A stretch of DNA of 64,000 bases. Source: an uncultured bacterium (lineage in GTDB: Bacteria; Bacillota; Clostridia; Oscillospirales; Ruminococcaceae). The stretch is taken from NCBI GenBank assembly GCA_905214345.1, contig CAJMLV010000007.1:20256-84255 (forward strand), read 5' to 3'. Positions 1 to 8,097 of the stretch are shown here, one piece after another. Positions within the stretch are counted from its first letter, which is position 1; each line of letters opens with the position of its first letter. A program made the translations under genes and the position numbers. Under the pieces are notes generated by a model. It did not search any database. It was given only the letters and a program-made list of their open reading frames with translations, and was not told the DNA's origin.

Positions 1-46
1 GTCACCGGCAGAGATACATTATCATTTTACCACAATCTGCCGGGTT

Positions 47-75
47 TTGACAAATGCGCCGGAATGGAGTATAAT
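47..75 (+). promoter_or_regulatory. sigma-A promoter of cysK
   Basis: Consensus -35 TTGACA at 47-52 and consensus -10 TATAAT at 70-75, separated by exactly 17 bp. It lies about 70 bp upstream of the cysK start, so a short leader is expected. Nothing else is recognisable in the first 46 bases. Confidence 0.9.
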
Positions 76-146
76 CAAGCAAAGCCTATCAAACCGCTGG
101 GGATTGTTCGTCCCCGTCCCTATCATAAAAAACGGAGGTATCCGCC

Positions 147-1082
147 ATGGCCCATATCTACACATCCGCCGACCAGCTCATCGGGCACACCCCTTTGCTG
201 GAACTGACCCACATCGAAGCCATCCTGGGGCTGAAAGCCCGGGTGCTGGCCAAGCTGGAATATCTGAACCCCGCCGGGTCGGTGAAAGACCGGGTGGCTA
301 AGAATATGCTGGACGACGCCGAAGCCAAAGGCATCCTGAAGCCGGATTCGGTCATCATCGAGCCCACTTCCGGCAACACCGGCATCGGGCTGTGCAGCGT
401 GGCCGCCGCCCGGGGCTACAAGGTCATCATCGTCATGCCCGAGACCATGAGCGCCGAGCGCCGCGCCCTGATGAAGGCCTATGGCGCCCAGCTGGTGCTG
501 ACCGAGGGGGCCAAGGGCATGTCCGGGGCCATTGCCAAGGCCAACGAACTGGCCAAGGAACTGCCCAACGCCTTTGTGGCGGGGCAGTTCGTGAACCCGG
601 CCAACCCCGCCGCCCACATGGCCACCACCGGCCCCGAGATCTGGCAGGACACCGACGGGGATGTGGACATCTTTGTGGCCGGTGTGGGCACCGGCGGCAC
701 CATCACCGGCGTGGGCAAGTATCTCAAGAGCCAGTGCCCGGCCGTGCGGGTGGTGGCGGTGGAACCCGCCGACAGCCCGGTGCTGTCCGGCGGCAAGGCC
801 GGCCCCCACGCGCTGCAGGGCATCGGCGCCGGGTTTGTGCCCGACGTGCTGGACACCGGCGTGTATGACGAGGTGATGACCGCCACCAAGGAGGATTCCT
901 TCGCCGCCGCCCGGATGCTGGCCAAGCGGGAAGGCGTGCTGGCGGGCATCTCCTCCGGCACGGCGCTGTGGGCGGCCATCGAACAGGCCAAGCGTCCGGA
1001 AAACGAGGGCAAGACCATCGTGGTGCTGCTGCCCGACACCGGCGACCGGTACCTGTCCACCCCCCTGTTCACCGAGGAATAA
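147..1082 (+). CDS. cysK: cysteine synthase A (O-acetylserine sulfhydrylase)
   Basis: This 311-residue cytoplasmic PLP enzyme makes L-cysteine and acetate from O-acetylserine and sulfide. The N-terminal segment carries the NPAGSVKDR motif with the PLP-binding lysine at K47. A TSGNTG substrate loop lies near residue 75, and the glycine-rich GTGGTITG phosphate-binding loop near residue 180. The length is that of a normal CysK. The start follows a good ribosome site (CGGAGG) and a perfect promoter at 47-75. A strong hairpin terminator follows 15 bases after the stop, so the gene is probably transcribed alone. CysM or a cystathionine beta-synthase-like paralogue is the only realistic alternative; the motif spacing favours CysK. 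Confidence 0.95.
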   Translation: MAHIYTSADQLIGHTPLLELTHIEAILGLKARVLAKLEYLNPAGSVKDRVAKNMLDDAEAKGILKPDSVIIEPTSGNTGIGLCSVAAARGYKVIIVMPETMSAERRALMKAYGAQLVLTEGAKGMSGAIAKANELAKELPNAFVAGQFVNPANPAAHMATTGPEIWQDTDGDVDIFVAGVGTGGTITGVGKYLKSQCPAVRVVAVEPADSPVLSGGKAGPHALQGIGAGFVPDVLDTGVYDEVMTATKEDSFAAARMLAKREGVLAGISSGTALWAAIEQAKRPENEGKTIVVLLPDTGDRYLSTPLFTEE

Positions 1083-1096
1083 GCATTGCATAAAAG

Positions 1097-1130
1097 CAGC
1101 CCCTCTCCGCCTGGGAGAGGGGCTGTTTTT
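1097..1130 (+). terminator. bidirectional intrinsic terminator between cysK and the sigma operon
   Basis: A 12-bp perfect stem (1097-1108 with 1114-1125) and a 5-base loop are followed by five T on the plus strand. On the minus strand the same stem runs into CTTTTA, so it can also end the converging sigma-factor operon. Confidence 0.85.
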
Positions 1131-1144
1131 CTGTTCCGTTCGGG

Positions 1145-1930
1145 TCACAGGGCGGGGATGTCCTCGGCGGCGGTGGTGCCGAAGATACCGTTTTCCTCCC
1201 AGTCCATGCTGCTGCCGCCCGCGGGCACCAGAGTCAGGTCGTACCAGTCGATGGCAAATCCGGCGGCTTCCGCTGCGGCCTTGAGTCGGGAAAGGGTGGT
1301 GTCGTAATCTTCCTGGGTGGGGGTGCCGTCCCACAGCACCTGGACCACCATCCGGTCGGGCACCTTGGCGGTCACGGCCTTGTCAAAAGGCGCATCCAGC
1401 GGGAAGAGGTCCACATACCCGGTCACATCCCGCATGTTGTCGGGGGTCCAGCACAGGTCCAGTTCCACATCCATGTTCTGGCTTTCCCCAAAATCCATGC
1501 CGGGCAACCAGCCGTTGAAGGCCGGGGCCAGTTCCAGATCGGGCAAAGCGGCGTGCAAAGCGGCGCTGAGTTCGGCGGCCCCTTCCTTGCCCTGGCGCAC
1601 CAGGGTCCAGTTGCGGCCTTCCACCTCCCGCTGTTCCTCTCCTTGGCGGAAGAACCAGAAGGAGGTATGCACCGTAAAGGTGGTGTCGGGGCTTTGCTCG
1701 CTCTGCACCCGGGCATAGTAGCGGAACCATTGGCCGCCGCCGCTTTCCAGGATAGTGAAGGTCTGGCCCGGGTAGGCTTTTTCGGCGTAGGCCAGGGCCC
1801 CGTTGTCCGCCAGACGGCGGCTGATGGGGTCCCCGGTGATGCCGTCCACCAACAGCAGCAGCCCCAGAACGATGAGGGCCCCCGCCACCCCGGCCAGAAT
1901 GCGCAGAGGGTTCTTTTTCCCGGTTTTCAT
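1145..1930 (-). CDS. membrane-anchored protein of a sigma/anti-sigma operon (possibly YfjL-like)
   Basis: A 261-residue protein with a basic N-terminus, one hydrophobic segment at about residues 9-28, and a soluble remainder probably outside the membrane. I recall similar short anchored proteins (Bacillus YfjL family) encoded near ECF sigma genes, but cannot confirm the family. No catalytic motif is evident. The start has an AAAGGAG ribosome site that overlaps the end of the anti-sigma gene, and only three bases separate the two genes, so they are co-transcribed and probably coupled. Its likely role is as a third component of the envelope-stress module or as one of its targets; that is inference from position. 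Confidence 0.7.
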   Translation of the reverse strand: MKTGKKNPLRILAGVAGALIVLGLLLLVDGITGDPISRRLADNGALAYAEKAYPGQTFTILESGGGQWFRYYARVQSEQSPDTTFTVHTSFWFFRQGEEQREVEGRNWTLVRQGKEGAAELSAALHAALPDLELAPAFNGWLPGMDFGESQNMDVELDLCWTPDNMRDVTGYVDLFPLDAPFDKAVTAKVPDRMVVQVLWDGTPTQEDYDTTLSRLKAAAEAAGFAIDWYDLTLVPAGGSSMDWEENGIFGTTAAEDIPAL

Positions 1931-1933
1931 GGT

Positions 1934-2518
1934 TTATTTCTCCTTTCCGGTCTTGCCGAAGGCATATTTGAAGAGGGAGGCAGCCAGTGCCCCGATGATG
2001 CAGAACACAAAGGGCATGACAGCCCCGGTGGCGCTGCCCCGGACGGCCGCCTGCCAGCTGGTGTAAGCGGACAGATTGGTGGCCAGGGTCCAGACGAACC
2101 AGACCACCGCCGCCAGCACCGGCACCAGCCGCCAGAGGAAATCGTCGAACCAGCAGATGACCCCGCACACCAAAGGGAAGCAGAGCAGCGCCAGGGTGCT
2201 GTGGGGGCTGAATACCACCAGCATGCTGCCCCCCAGGCCCAGGACCAGAAAGCCCAGCAGCCACAGGGTGAGTTTGTTCTGCACCCGGCGCAGCACCCGG
2301 CGTTCGTCGGGGGCAGGCAGGGCGGGTGCGGGCTGATTCTCGGAACCTTCCGGGCAAATCCGAGAAAATTCCGTCCGGCAGGATTCACACCGGGCCAGGT
2401 GTTCTTTCACAAGGGCGGCGCTGTCGGCGCTGGCCACGCCGTCGGCCACCAGAGGTGCCAGGTCCCGGCAAACATCGCAGGAAATGCCGCCCGGCAGCGG
2501 CGTTGTACGTTCAGTCAT
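1934..2518 (-). CDS. zinc-finger anti-sigma factor (zf-HC2 type), membrane-bound
   Basis: A 194-residue protein expected to hold the ECF sigma factor at the membrane. The N-terminal 55 residues contain the anti-sigma zinc-binding pattern: C14-x2-C17, then an EHLARCESC segment with one His and two Cys. A Pro/Ala-rich linker follows, then four hydrophobic stretches from about residue 85 to 185. Its start codon lies inside the end of the sigma gene (8-base overlap), the usual arrangement for translationally coupled sigma/anti-sigma pairs. The inducing signal cannot be read from the sequence. The cysteines fit both a structural zinc site and a redox switch of the ZAS type. Confidence 0.85.
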   Translation of the reverse strand: MTERTTPLPGGISCDVCRDLAPLVADGVASADSAALVKEHLARCESCRTEFSRICPEGSENQPAPALPAPDERRVLRRVQNKLTLWLLGFLVLGLGGSMLVVFSPHSTLALLCFPLVCGVICWFDDFLWRLVPVLAAVVWFVWTLATNLSAYTSWQAAVRGSATGAVMPFVFCIIGALAASLFKYAFGKTGKEK

Positions 2519-3011
2519 TCCAGAGCCCCTCCTTTTGTAAGGTGGATTTGAGCCAGTTCCGGGTGCGGTGTTCCATCACCCGGGCGCTGTTTTCGCTGAT
2601 CTGCAGGCGGGCGGCGATCTCGGCGTAGGAGTATCCCTGCGCCCGCAGGTTCACCACTTCCGACGCGGGCGGACCTTTTTCCGCCAGAAGCTGCCGCACC
2701 CGGTCCAGTTTGCGGCGGGTGTCGGCGTTTTCGGCCAGCTGGTCCTCCACATACAGCCCCAGCATGTCGTCGTATTCCAGGGTGGGGCGGCTGCGGCGCA
2801 GGTCCTCCAGCCAGATGTTGCGGGCCAGCCCGAACAGCCACGCCTTGACGCTGCCCTCGCCCCGGTAGGCGGGCAGGCACCGCAGCGCCCGCAGAAAGGT
2901 ATCGGCCAGAAGGTCCTCGGCCCGGTGGGGGTCATGGCACAGATGCAGCAGATACCGGTACAGCGGTGTTTTGTAGGTGTTGTACAGGGATTCCAGTTCC
3001 GGTATGGCCAT
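2511..3011 (-). CDS. ECF-family RNA polymerase sigma factor
   Basis: A 166-residue extracytoplasmic-function sigma factor. Region 2 occupies roughly residues 5-75 (LYRYLLHLCHDPHRAEDLLADTF and the SVKAWLFGLARN segment). Region 4 occupies 105-160, with a helix-turn-helix (YSYAEIAARLQISENSARV). The frame is open up to an ATG at 3054-3056. I place the start at 3011 because only that ATG has a Shine-Dalgarno (AGGAGG at 3023-3028) and because the candidate promoter at 3061-3086 would put the transcript start near 3053, inside the longer form. The anti-sigma gene overlaps its 3' end. The promoter has an ECF-like shape, which suggests autoregulation. Confidence 0.9.
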   Translation of the reverse strand: MAIPELESLYNTYKTPLYRYLLHLCHDPHRAEDLLADTFLRALRCLPAYRGEGSVKAWLFGLARNIWLEDLRRSRPTLEYDDMLGLYVEDQLAENADTRRKLDRVRQLLAEKGPPASEVVNLRAQGYSYAEIAARLQISENSARVMEHRTRNWLKSTLQKEGLWND

Positions 3012-3060
3012 GGGCGGCCCCGCCTCCTTTCGGTTGATTTTGAGCGCTCTTGTCATAAAG

Positions 3061-3086
3061 TGACGCCGGGGGTGCGATTCGTTACA
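3061..3086 (-). promoter_or_regulatory. ECF-type (probably autoregulatory) promoter of the sigma operon
   Basis: On the minus strand TGTAAC (3086-3081) is followed after 15 bp by CGTCA (3065-3061). ECF sigma factors of the SigV/SigW kind use a TGAAAC/TGTAAC -35 and a CGTC/CGTA -10 about 16 bp apart. The site is about 50 bp upstream of the chosen sigma start, with a ribosome site between. Between this promoter and the plus-strand promoter at 3386-3414 the roughly 300 bases hold no convincing gene. Confidence 0.6.
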
Positions 3087-3385
3087 GGAAAATCCGGAAA
3101 TTTTTGCGCGGAATTGCCCGGCAACTTTTTCCCCGGCGCCGCATAGGATGAATGCGGGGCTTTTCCGGCCGGAAAGCCCCCGCCGCCGCGTCCATTCATA
3201 GAAAACAAGTGACCGTTTTCGGCGGGCGGCCGTTTTACTTTCTTATCCGTTTCTTTTCCACCGCTTTTTTGCTTTTATCGCATCATCGTCATTTGTTAAA
3301 GTGCTGTTTTCTTGATTGTGAAAAATTTGTGATTATATACAAGGAATTTTGCGAAAATTGTGTGAAAATTTCGAATGAATATCTG

Positions 3386-3414
3386 TTGCAAATCATGGAC
3401 ATTTGGCGTACAAT
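3386..3414 (+). promoter_or_regulatory. promoter of the alanine-rich secreted protein
   Basis: TTGCAA at 3386-3391, a 17-bp spacer and TACAAT at 3409-3414. The preceding 140 bases are markedly AT-rich compared with the rest of the window, as expected for a strong promoter with an UP-like element. Confidence 0.75.
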
Positions 3415-3465
3415 GAAGACAACAAGCCGTGACCCGAAACACGGCACATAAAGGAGGTCTCCGTG

Positions 3466-4089
3466 ATGAAAATGAAGAAGCTGTTTGCCGCCCTGTTGGC
3501 CATTGCCATGTTCAGTGTGATGGCCCTGCCTGCTTTTGCCGACGCCAACAGCGACTATCTGGCCGCCGTGAAGGCGTACCAGAATCAGATCGCTGCCCGG
3601 GAAGAAGCATACGCAGCTGCCGTCAAGACTTATCAGGCACAGTCCGCCGCCAAGGCGAAGGCCGAAGGCGAAGCCATCATTGCCGCCGGCAAGGCTGCCC
3701 ATCAGCAGCAGCTGGCCGCCAACGATGCCATCATGGCGGCCGCCAATGCCGCCCACCAGGCGCAGCTGAACAAGAACGCCGCCTATGAGGCCGCCATCAA
3801 GGGCTATCAGGCACAGATCGCCGCCCGTGAAGCCGCCTACATCGCCGCTGTGAAGGCGTACCAGGCCCAGGCTGCCGCTAAGGCGAAGGCCGAAGGTGAA
3901 GCCATTATCGCCGCCGGCAAGGCCGCCCACCAGCAGCAGCTGGCCGCCAACGCCGCCGTGCAGTCCGCTGCCAACGCCGCCAAGGCCCAGCAGCTGAGCA
4001 AGAATGCCGCCTATGAGGCCGCCATCGCCGCCTACCAGGCGCAGATCGCCGCCCGCGAAGCCGCTTACCTGAAGGCTCTGGGCAAATAA
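3466..4089 (+). CDS. secreted alanine-rich 76-residue-repeat protein of unknown function
   Basis: The protein is 207 residues from the ATG at 3466. A GTG three bases earlier is possible, but AGGAGG at 3452-3457 is better spaced for the ATG. A signal peptide (MKMKKLF, hydrophobic core, cleavage near PAFA-DA) directs export, and there is no lipobox, sortase motif or cysteine. The mature part is built from about 2.4 copies of a 76-residue unit rich in Ala, Gln, Lys and Glu, with recurring phrases such as YQAQIAARE, AKAEGEAIIAAGKAAHQQQL and AANAA. It should be almost entirely alpha-helical, and the regular polar spacing suggests an extended amphipathic or coiled-coil rod. It has its own promoter and terminator. 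I do not recognise the family. Confidence 0.85.
   Translation: MKMKKLFAALLAIAMFSVMALPAFADANSDYLAAVKAYQNQIAAREEAYAAAVKTYQAQSAAKAKAEGEAIIAAGKAAHQQQLAANDAIMAAANAAHQAQLNKNAAYEAAIKGYQAQIAAREAAYIAAVKAYQAQAAAKAKAEGEAIIAAGKAAHQQQLAANAAVQSAANAAKAQQLSKNAAYEAAIAAYQAQIAAREAAYLKALGK
3550..4086 (+). repeat. 228-bp tandem repeat inside the alanine-rich secreted protein gene
   Basis: Unit 1 begins near 3550, unit 2 spans 3778-4005, and a truncated third unit runs 4006-4086. The period of 228 bp (76 codons) is exact between units 2 and 3: AAYEAAI starts at 3778 and at 4006. Copies are similar but not identical at the nucleotide level, so the duplication is not very recent. Confidence 0.85.
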
Positions 4090-4136
4090 GCACCTGTATC
4101 CGATGCTCTGAACATTCCCTGATTTGATTCCTGCTG

Positions 4137-4165
4137 CCCCGCGGTCCCTGCCGCGGGGTCTTTTT
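4137..4165 (+). terminator. intrinsic terminator of the repeat-protein gene
   Basis: Stem CCCCGCGG (4137-4144) pairs with CCGCGGGG (4151-4158), followed by TCTTTTT. It lies about 50 bases after the stop codon. Confidence 0.85.
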
Positions 4166-4219
4166 CTGTCTGCCCGGTCAGTATACCACACACCGCCCCG
4201 CCCGGCCAAACAACCGCAT

Positions 4220-4261
4220 AAAAAACGGCCCCGCGCCGAAAAGACGCGGGGCGTTTTCTTT
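4220..4261 (-). terminator. terminator of the kdgF-like/GH51/YesMN operon (bidirectional)
   Basis: GCCCCGCG (4228-4235) pairs with CGCGGGGC (4245-4252). On the minus strand the stem is followed by CGTTTTTTA, on the plus strand by GTTTTCTTTT. It serves the converging minus-strand operon and backs up the plus-strand terminator at 4137. Confidence 0.85.
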
Positions 4262-4283
4262 TGGGATGATCTGCGGGAAGGGA

Positions 4284-4628
4284 TCAGACAAAATCCTCCC
4301 GCATGGGGGTGAAGATGTCCAGCAGCACGCCCGCTTCCAGGCAGGTGCAGCCATGAACCACGCCGTCCTGCTTCAGCAGGGTATCGCCGGGGCCCACGTC
4401 ACGGGTGGTCTCCCCGATGGTGAAGCGGAACCGGCCGGACACCACATAGGTGATCTGGGTGTGGGGGTGGCTGTGCATAGCGCCCACGGCACCCTTCTCA
4501 AAGGTATTTTCCACGCACATAACGTCCTTGCTGTATGCCAGCACCCGGCGCACGACACCCTCACCGGCGGCTTCGGGCAGGGTCTCCCCATGGGGGACCC
4601 AAATCTCATTGATATGCTGTTTTTCCAT
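4284..4628 (-). CDS. kdgF: KdgF-like cupin protein
   Basis: A 114-residue single-domain cupin. The first cupin motif shows the metal ligands in HSHPHTQITYV (residues about 51-61), and the second lies around GDTLLKQDGVVHGC. The ending LLDIFTPMREDF is typical of KdgF, which turns unsaturated uronates from pectin or alginate into their open-chain ketone form. It is the last gene of a minus-strand cluster after a GH51 arabinofuranosidase and a two-component system, a context consistent with pectic side-chain use. A generic sugar-binding cupin is the alternative. No unsaturated-uronyl lyase or hydrolase is seen in this window. Confidence 0.75.
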   Translation of the reverse strand: MEKQHINEIWVPHGETLPEAAGEGVVRRVLAYSKDVMCVENTFEKGAVGAMHSHPHTQITYVVSGRFRFTIGETTRDVGPGDTLLKQDGVVHGCTCLEAGVLLDIFTPMREDFV

Positions 4629-4667
4629 CAGAATCGTCCTTTCTTTTACAGGTATACGGCAACCGGT

Positions 4668-6197
4668 TCAGTCCCGGGGAGCGGGGCTCAGCCGGATCAC
4701 GTTCCAGGAAGCCTTATGCAGCACAGCCTGCAGGCAATCCCCTTCCATGGCGGCGTCGGTGCGGGCGATGGGCCGCACCTTCTCGCCGGCGGCGCTGTTT
4801 TCAGCCTTCAGGTCGTCGCTTTCCAGCGCCTGCCACTCGGCCACCCGGTACCCGGCAAAGCCGCGCAGAGAAGCCTGCAGCGGAATGTCGTTGTTCAGGT
4901 CGCGGTTGGCGGCAAACACGGTCAGGTCGCCGGTGACTTCGTCGTGCACCGCCACGGCCACCACCGCGTCCACGGCGCCGTGGTTGGAGGTCTCCACCTT
5001 GGGGGACCGCAGCAGCGGCAGCAGGGCACGGCCCCGGCCGTAGCGGGAAGCCAGCAGGAAGGGGTAGTAGATGGTCTGCCGCCACACCGCGCCGCCGTTG
5101 GGGTCGGTCATGATGGGGGCAATGACGTTGACCAGCTGGGCCAGGCAGGCCATCTTTACACGGTCGGAATGACGCATGAGGGTAATAAGCATCTGGCCCA
5201 CCAGCAGCGCATCCTCGAAGGTGTAGTGGTCTTCCAGCAGCGGAGGCGCCACCGTCCAGGGATCGTTGCGCATGCGGTCGTCGTCCTTCTGGTTGGAGTG
5301 GTACCACACGTTCCATTCGTCAAAGCTGAGGTTGATCTGCTTGCTGCCCCGCTTTTTGGCCTGCACAAAATCGCAGGCCGACACCACGCTGCGGATAAAG
5401 GCGTCCATATCGTCGGAATAGGCCAGGAAGTCCTGGGTATCGCCCTTTTCGTTGCCGTAGTACTGGTGCATGGAGATGAAATCCACGTAGTCGTAGGTGT
5501 GTTCCAGGGTCGTGGCCTCCCACTGGGGGAAGGTGGGCATGCCCTTGTTGGAGCTGCCGCAGGACACCAGCTGGATGCTGGGGTCGATCTGCTTCATGGC
5601 CATGGCGGTTTCGGCAGCCAGACGGCCGTATTCTTTCATGGTCTTATGGCCTACCTGCCAGGGACCGTCCATCTCGTTGCCCAGGCACCAGTATTTGAAG
5701 CCGTGGGGGTCCTTGTGGCCGTTCTTGATGCGCATGTCGCTGTACAGGGTTCCGCCGGGATGGTTGCAGTATTCCAGCAGGTTGCAGGCATCGGCGATAC
5801 CCCGGGTGCCCAGGTTCACCGCCATCATGACCTGGGTATCCGCCTTGCGGGCCCAGTCGGCAAATTCATCCATGCCGAAGCGGTTGGTTTCCAGGGTACG
5901 CCAGGCCAGGTCCAGACGGGCGGGGCGCTTGTCCACCGGGCCCACGCTGTCCTCCCAACGGAAGTTGGAAACAAAGTTGCCGCCGGGATACCGTACCACC
6001 GGCACGCCCAGTTCCCGCACCAGCTGCAGCACGTCCTTGCGGAAGCCCTGCTCGTCGGCGGCGGGATGACCGGGGCAGTAGATGCCGTCATACACGGCGC
6101 GGCCCAGGTGTTCGATGAAGGAGCCATAGATGCGGGGGTCGATAGGCGCGATGATAAAATCGCGGTCCACCGTCATAACGGCCTGTTTCTGTTCCAT
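4668..6197 (-). CDS. abfA: alpha-L-arabinofuranosidase, GH51
   Basis: A 509-residue cytoplasmic enzyme without a signal peptide, the usual GH51 length. It removes alpha-L-arabinofuranosyl groups from arabinan or arabinoxylan oligosaccharides by a retaining mechanism. The (beta/alpha)8 barrel carries the acid/base glutamate in GNEMDGPWQ (E175) and the nucleophile in SFDEWNVWY (E294). The N-terminal IDPRIYGSFIEHLG and VRYPGGNFVS motifs are characteristic, and a beta-sandwich makes up the C-terminal 150 or so residues. It sits between the sensor kinase and the KdgF-like cupin on the same strand, so it is probably controlled by the YesMN-like pair. The sugar preference is inferred from family only. 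Confidence 0.93.
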   Translation of the reverse strand: MEQKQAVMTVDRDFIIAPIDPRIYGSFIEHLGRAVYDGIYCPGHPAADEQGFRKDVLQLVRELGVPVVRYPGGNFVSNFRWEDSVGPVDKRPARLDLAWRTLETNRFGMDEFADWARKADTQVMMAVNLGTRGIADACNLLEYCNHPGGTLYSDMRIKNGHKDPHGFKYWCLGNEMDGPWQVGHKTMKEYGRLAAETAMAMKQIDPSIQLVSCGSSNKGMPTFPQWEATTLEHTYDYVDFISMHQYYGNEKGDTQDFLAYSDDMDAFIRSVVSACDFVQAKKRGSKQINLSFDEWNVWYHSNQKDDDRMRNDPWTVAPPLLEDHYTFEDALLVGQMLITLMRHSDRVKMACLAQLVNVIAPIMTDPNGGAVWRQTIYYPFLLASRYGRGRALLPLLRSPKVETSNHGAVDAVVAVAVHDEVTGDLTVFAANRDLNNDIPLQASLRGFAGYRVAEWQALESDDLKAENSAAGEKVRPIARTDAAMEGDCLQAVLHKASWNVIRLSPAPRD

Positions 6198-6229
6198 AAA
6201 AATACCTCCTGTTTTGTCTGGAAGCCCGG

Positions 6230-8077
6230 TCAGGGTTTGGGTGGTTCGGTGCCGGACCCGTCAAAGAAGCAGGCCGGCAGATGGATGGTGATGGTGTTGC
6301 GGAAATAGGGGATGCTGGAGAAGGTGATATTGACGTTACCGTAATAGCTGTGCAGGCGCTGGTACACATTGTTCAGCCCCACATGCTGTTCCCGGGAACC
6401 TTCGGCTCGTTTGGTGTACATGATCTGGCGGGCCCGTTCCACATCAATGCCCGCGCCGTTGTCAATGACCGAGATGCACAGTTCCGAACCGCTGATCTCG
6501 GCACTGATCTCGATATTGGGGGTGATGGGCACCCCGCCGCCGTTGATATCAAACCCGTGCTTGAGGGAATTTTCCACCAGCGGCTGCAGGATGCTTTTCA
6601 GGATCATGCGGGGGCGCAGTTCGTCCGGCACATTGACCACCATGCCGATGGGTTTGCTGAACCGGCAGCTCATGATGTCCACGTAGGCCATGACCTGTTC
6701 GATCTCGCTTTCCAGGGTATGGATGTTGTTGCCGGCGGACAGGCTGATGCGGATGTAGTCCCCCAGGTTGGTGATCATCTCGGAAGCGGTCTCCGGACGG
6801 TCATTGTACACCTCCATATTGATAAATTCCAGTGTATTGTAGAGGAAATGGGGGTTGACCTGCTCGGTGAGCATCTGCATTTCGGCGTTGTAGCGTTCCC
6901 GTTCCTCGTGTTTGATGGCCTTGAACTGGTGCTGGATGATATGGTACATGGAATTGATGGCGGTTTCCAGCTGCCCCAGTTCGTCCTCGGTGGTCAGGCG
7001 GGTCTTGCCGTCGTAGGCACGGTGCTCGATCTGCTGCACCGTGTCCATCAGGCTGCGCAGAGGGCGGGTGACCACCACCGAGATCAGCATGCAAACGCCG
7101 GTAATGACCAGGATACAGGTCACAGCCAGAATCTGCATCAGATCCACCAGGGAATCCGTGCCGTCCAGGAAGGTGCTCCGGTCCACCACGTTCACCACGT
7201 ACATGCCGCTGTACTTCACTTCCGACACAAACACATACAGATCGTGGTACTGGAAATAGGTACTGCCTTCCTCAATGGCGCTGCGCAGCTTCTCGGTCAG
7301 GTCTTCATCGGTTGCCTTTTCGTACCGGGGGTCCTCGGCGGACATGCTGAGGTTGACCCCGTTGGAATCCACCAGGAACAGGTCCCCTTCGGAGCTGTCG
7401 TCACAGCACAGTTCCAGGTAATCGGCCACGCTGTCGGCATCCAGCAGAATGTACAGCAGCAGGTCGCTTTCTTCCAGGTCATCGCTGATAAGCATGTACT
7501 GATAGCCGTTGATGCGCAGGGGAATGACCATAGGGATCACCGCGCCCCGGCTCTGGAAAGGGCTTTTATCCGCCGGCAGAATGGTGATCCCTTCCACCGT
7601 GCTCAGGTCGTAGCCCAGGGTATATTCGTCCCGGGCAATATTCAGCCGGAACACATAGGAGGAAAAGACCATGGGGCTGTTGCCCTTGTTGTCGGTCCGG
7701 GTCAAAACCGCCCCCTGTACCAGACCGCTGGTGCGCATAAAGTCGTTCAGGTCGCCCTGCACGTCGTTGTTCACCACAGTATAGTCGTCTCCATCGCTGT
7801 TGATGATGTCGACGCACTTTTCCCGGAAACTCTGCAGGGCGATATGGCTGACCAGCCGCTGCATCATATCCTCGTAGGTATCCGAGAATTTGGTGGCGGC
7901 GGAGTTGGTATCTCCGTTGCCCTGGGCCACGGCTTTATCGGCCAGAAAGGCGTTGAAATACATGTTCAGCGCCAGCATGGCACAGACAAAGATCAGCAGG
8001 ATGGGCAGAGCGGTGTCCAACCATATCTTATAGGCCAGTTTGGTTTCAAATACTCTGGCCAGGCGACGCAGCAACAT
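6230..8077 (-). CDS. YesM-family sensor histidine kinase
   Basis: A 615-residue membrane sensor. TM1 is at about residues 20-42, followed by a roughly 260-residue extracytoplasmic Cache-like domain and TM2 at about 308-330. A HAMP linker (VTRPLRSLMDTVQQI) leads to a His_kinase domain with the phospho-acceptor H410 in EQVNPHFLYNTLE, then a HATPase with N box (ENSLKHGF, near 502) and G box (DNGAGID, near 537). The frame opens earlier at 8116, but the ATG at 8077 has a GGGGAGGG ribosome site and clears the upstream response-regulator stop by 20 bases. This family typically senses an oligosaccharide, or a binding protein loaded with one, and activates the neighbouring ABC transporter and glycosidases. 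Confidence 0.92.
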   Translation of the reverse strand: MLLRRLARVFETKLAYKIWLDTALPILLIFVCAMLALNMYFNAFLADKAVAQGNGDTNSAATKFSDTYEDMMQRLVSHIALQSFREKCVDIINSDGDDYTVVNNDVQGDLNDFMRTSGLVQGAVLTRTDNKGNSPMVFSSYVFRLNIARDEYTLGYDLSTVEGITILPADKSPFQSRGAVIPMVIPLRINGYQYMLISDDLEESDLLLYILLDADSVADYLELCCDDSSEGDLFLVDSNGVNLSMSAEDPRYEKATDEDLTEKLRSAIEEGSTYFQYHDLYVFVSEVKYSGMYVVNVVDRSTFLDGTDSLVDLMQILAVTCILVITGVCMLISVVVTRPLRSLMDTVQQIEHRAYDGKTRLTTEDELGQLETAINSMYHIIQHQFKAIKHEERERYNAEMQMLTEQVNPHFLYNTLEFINMEVYNDRPETASEMITNLGDYIRISLSAGNNIHTLESEIEQVMAYVDIMSCRFSKPIGMVVNVPDELRPRMILKSILQPLVENSLKHGFDINGGGVPITPNIEISAEISGSELCISVIDNGAGIDVERARQIMYTKRAEGSREQHVGLNNVYQRLHSYYGNVNITFSSIPYFRNTITIHLPACFFDGSGTEPPKP

Positions 8078-8097
8078 GTATTCCCTCCCCTCGGGGT

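Noticed and set aside
3152..3451. A 99-codon plus-strand frame upstream of the repeat protein
   Set aside because: It runs through the AT-rich promoter region, has no ribosome site, and contains no recognisable domain.
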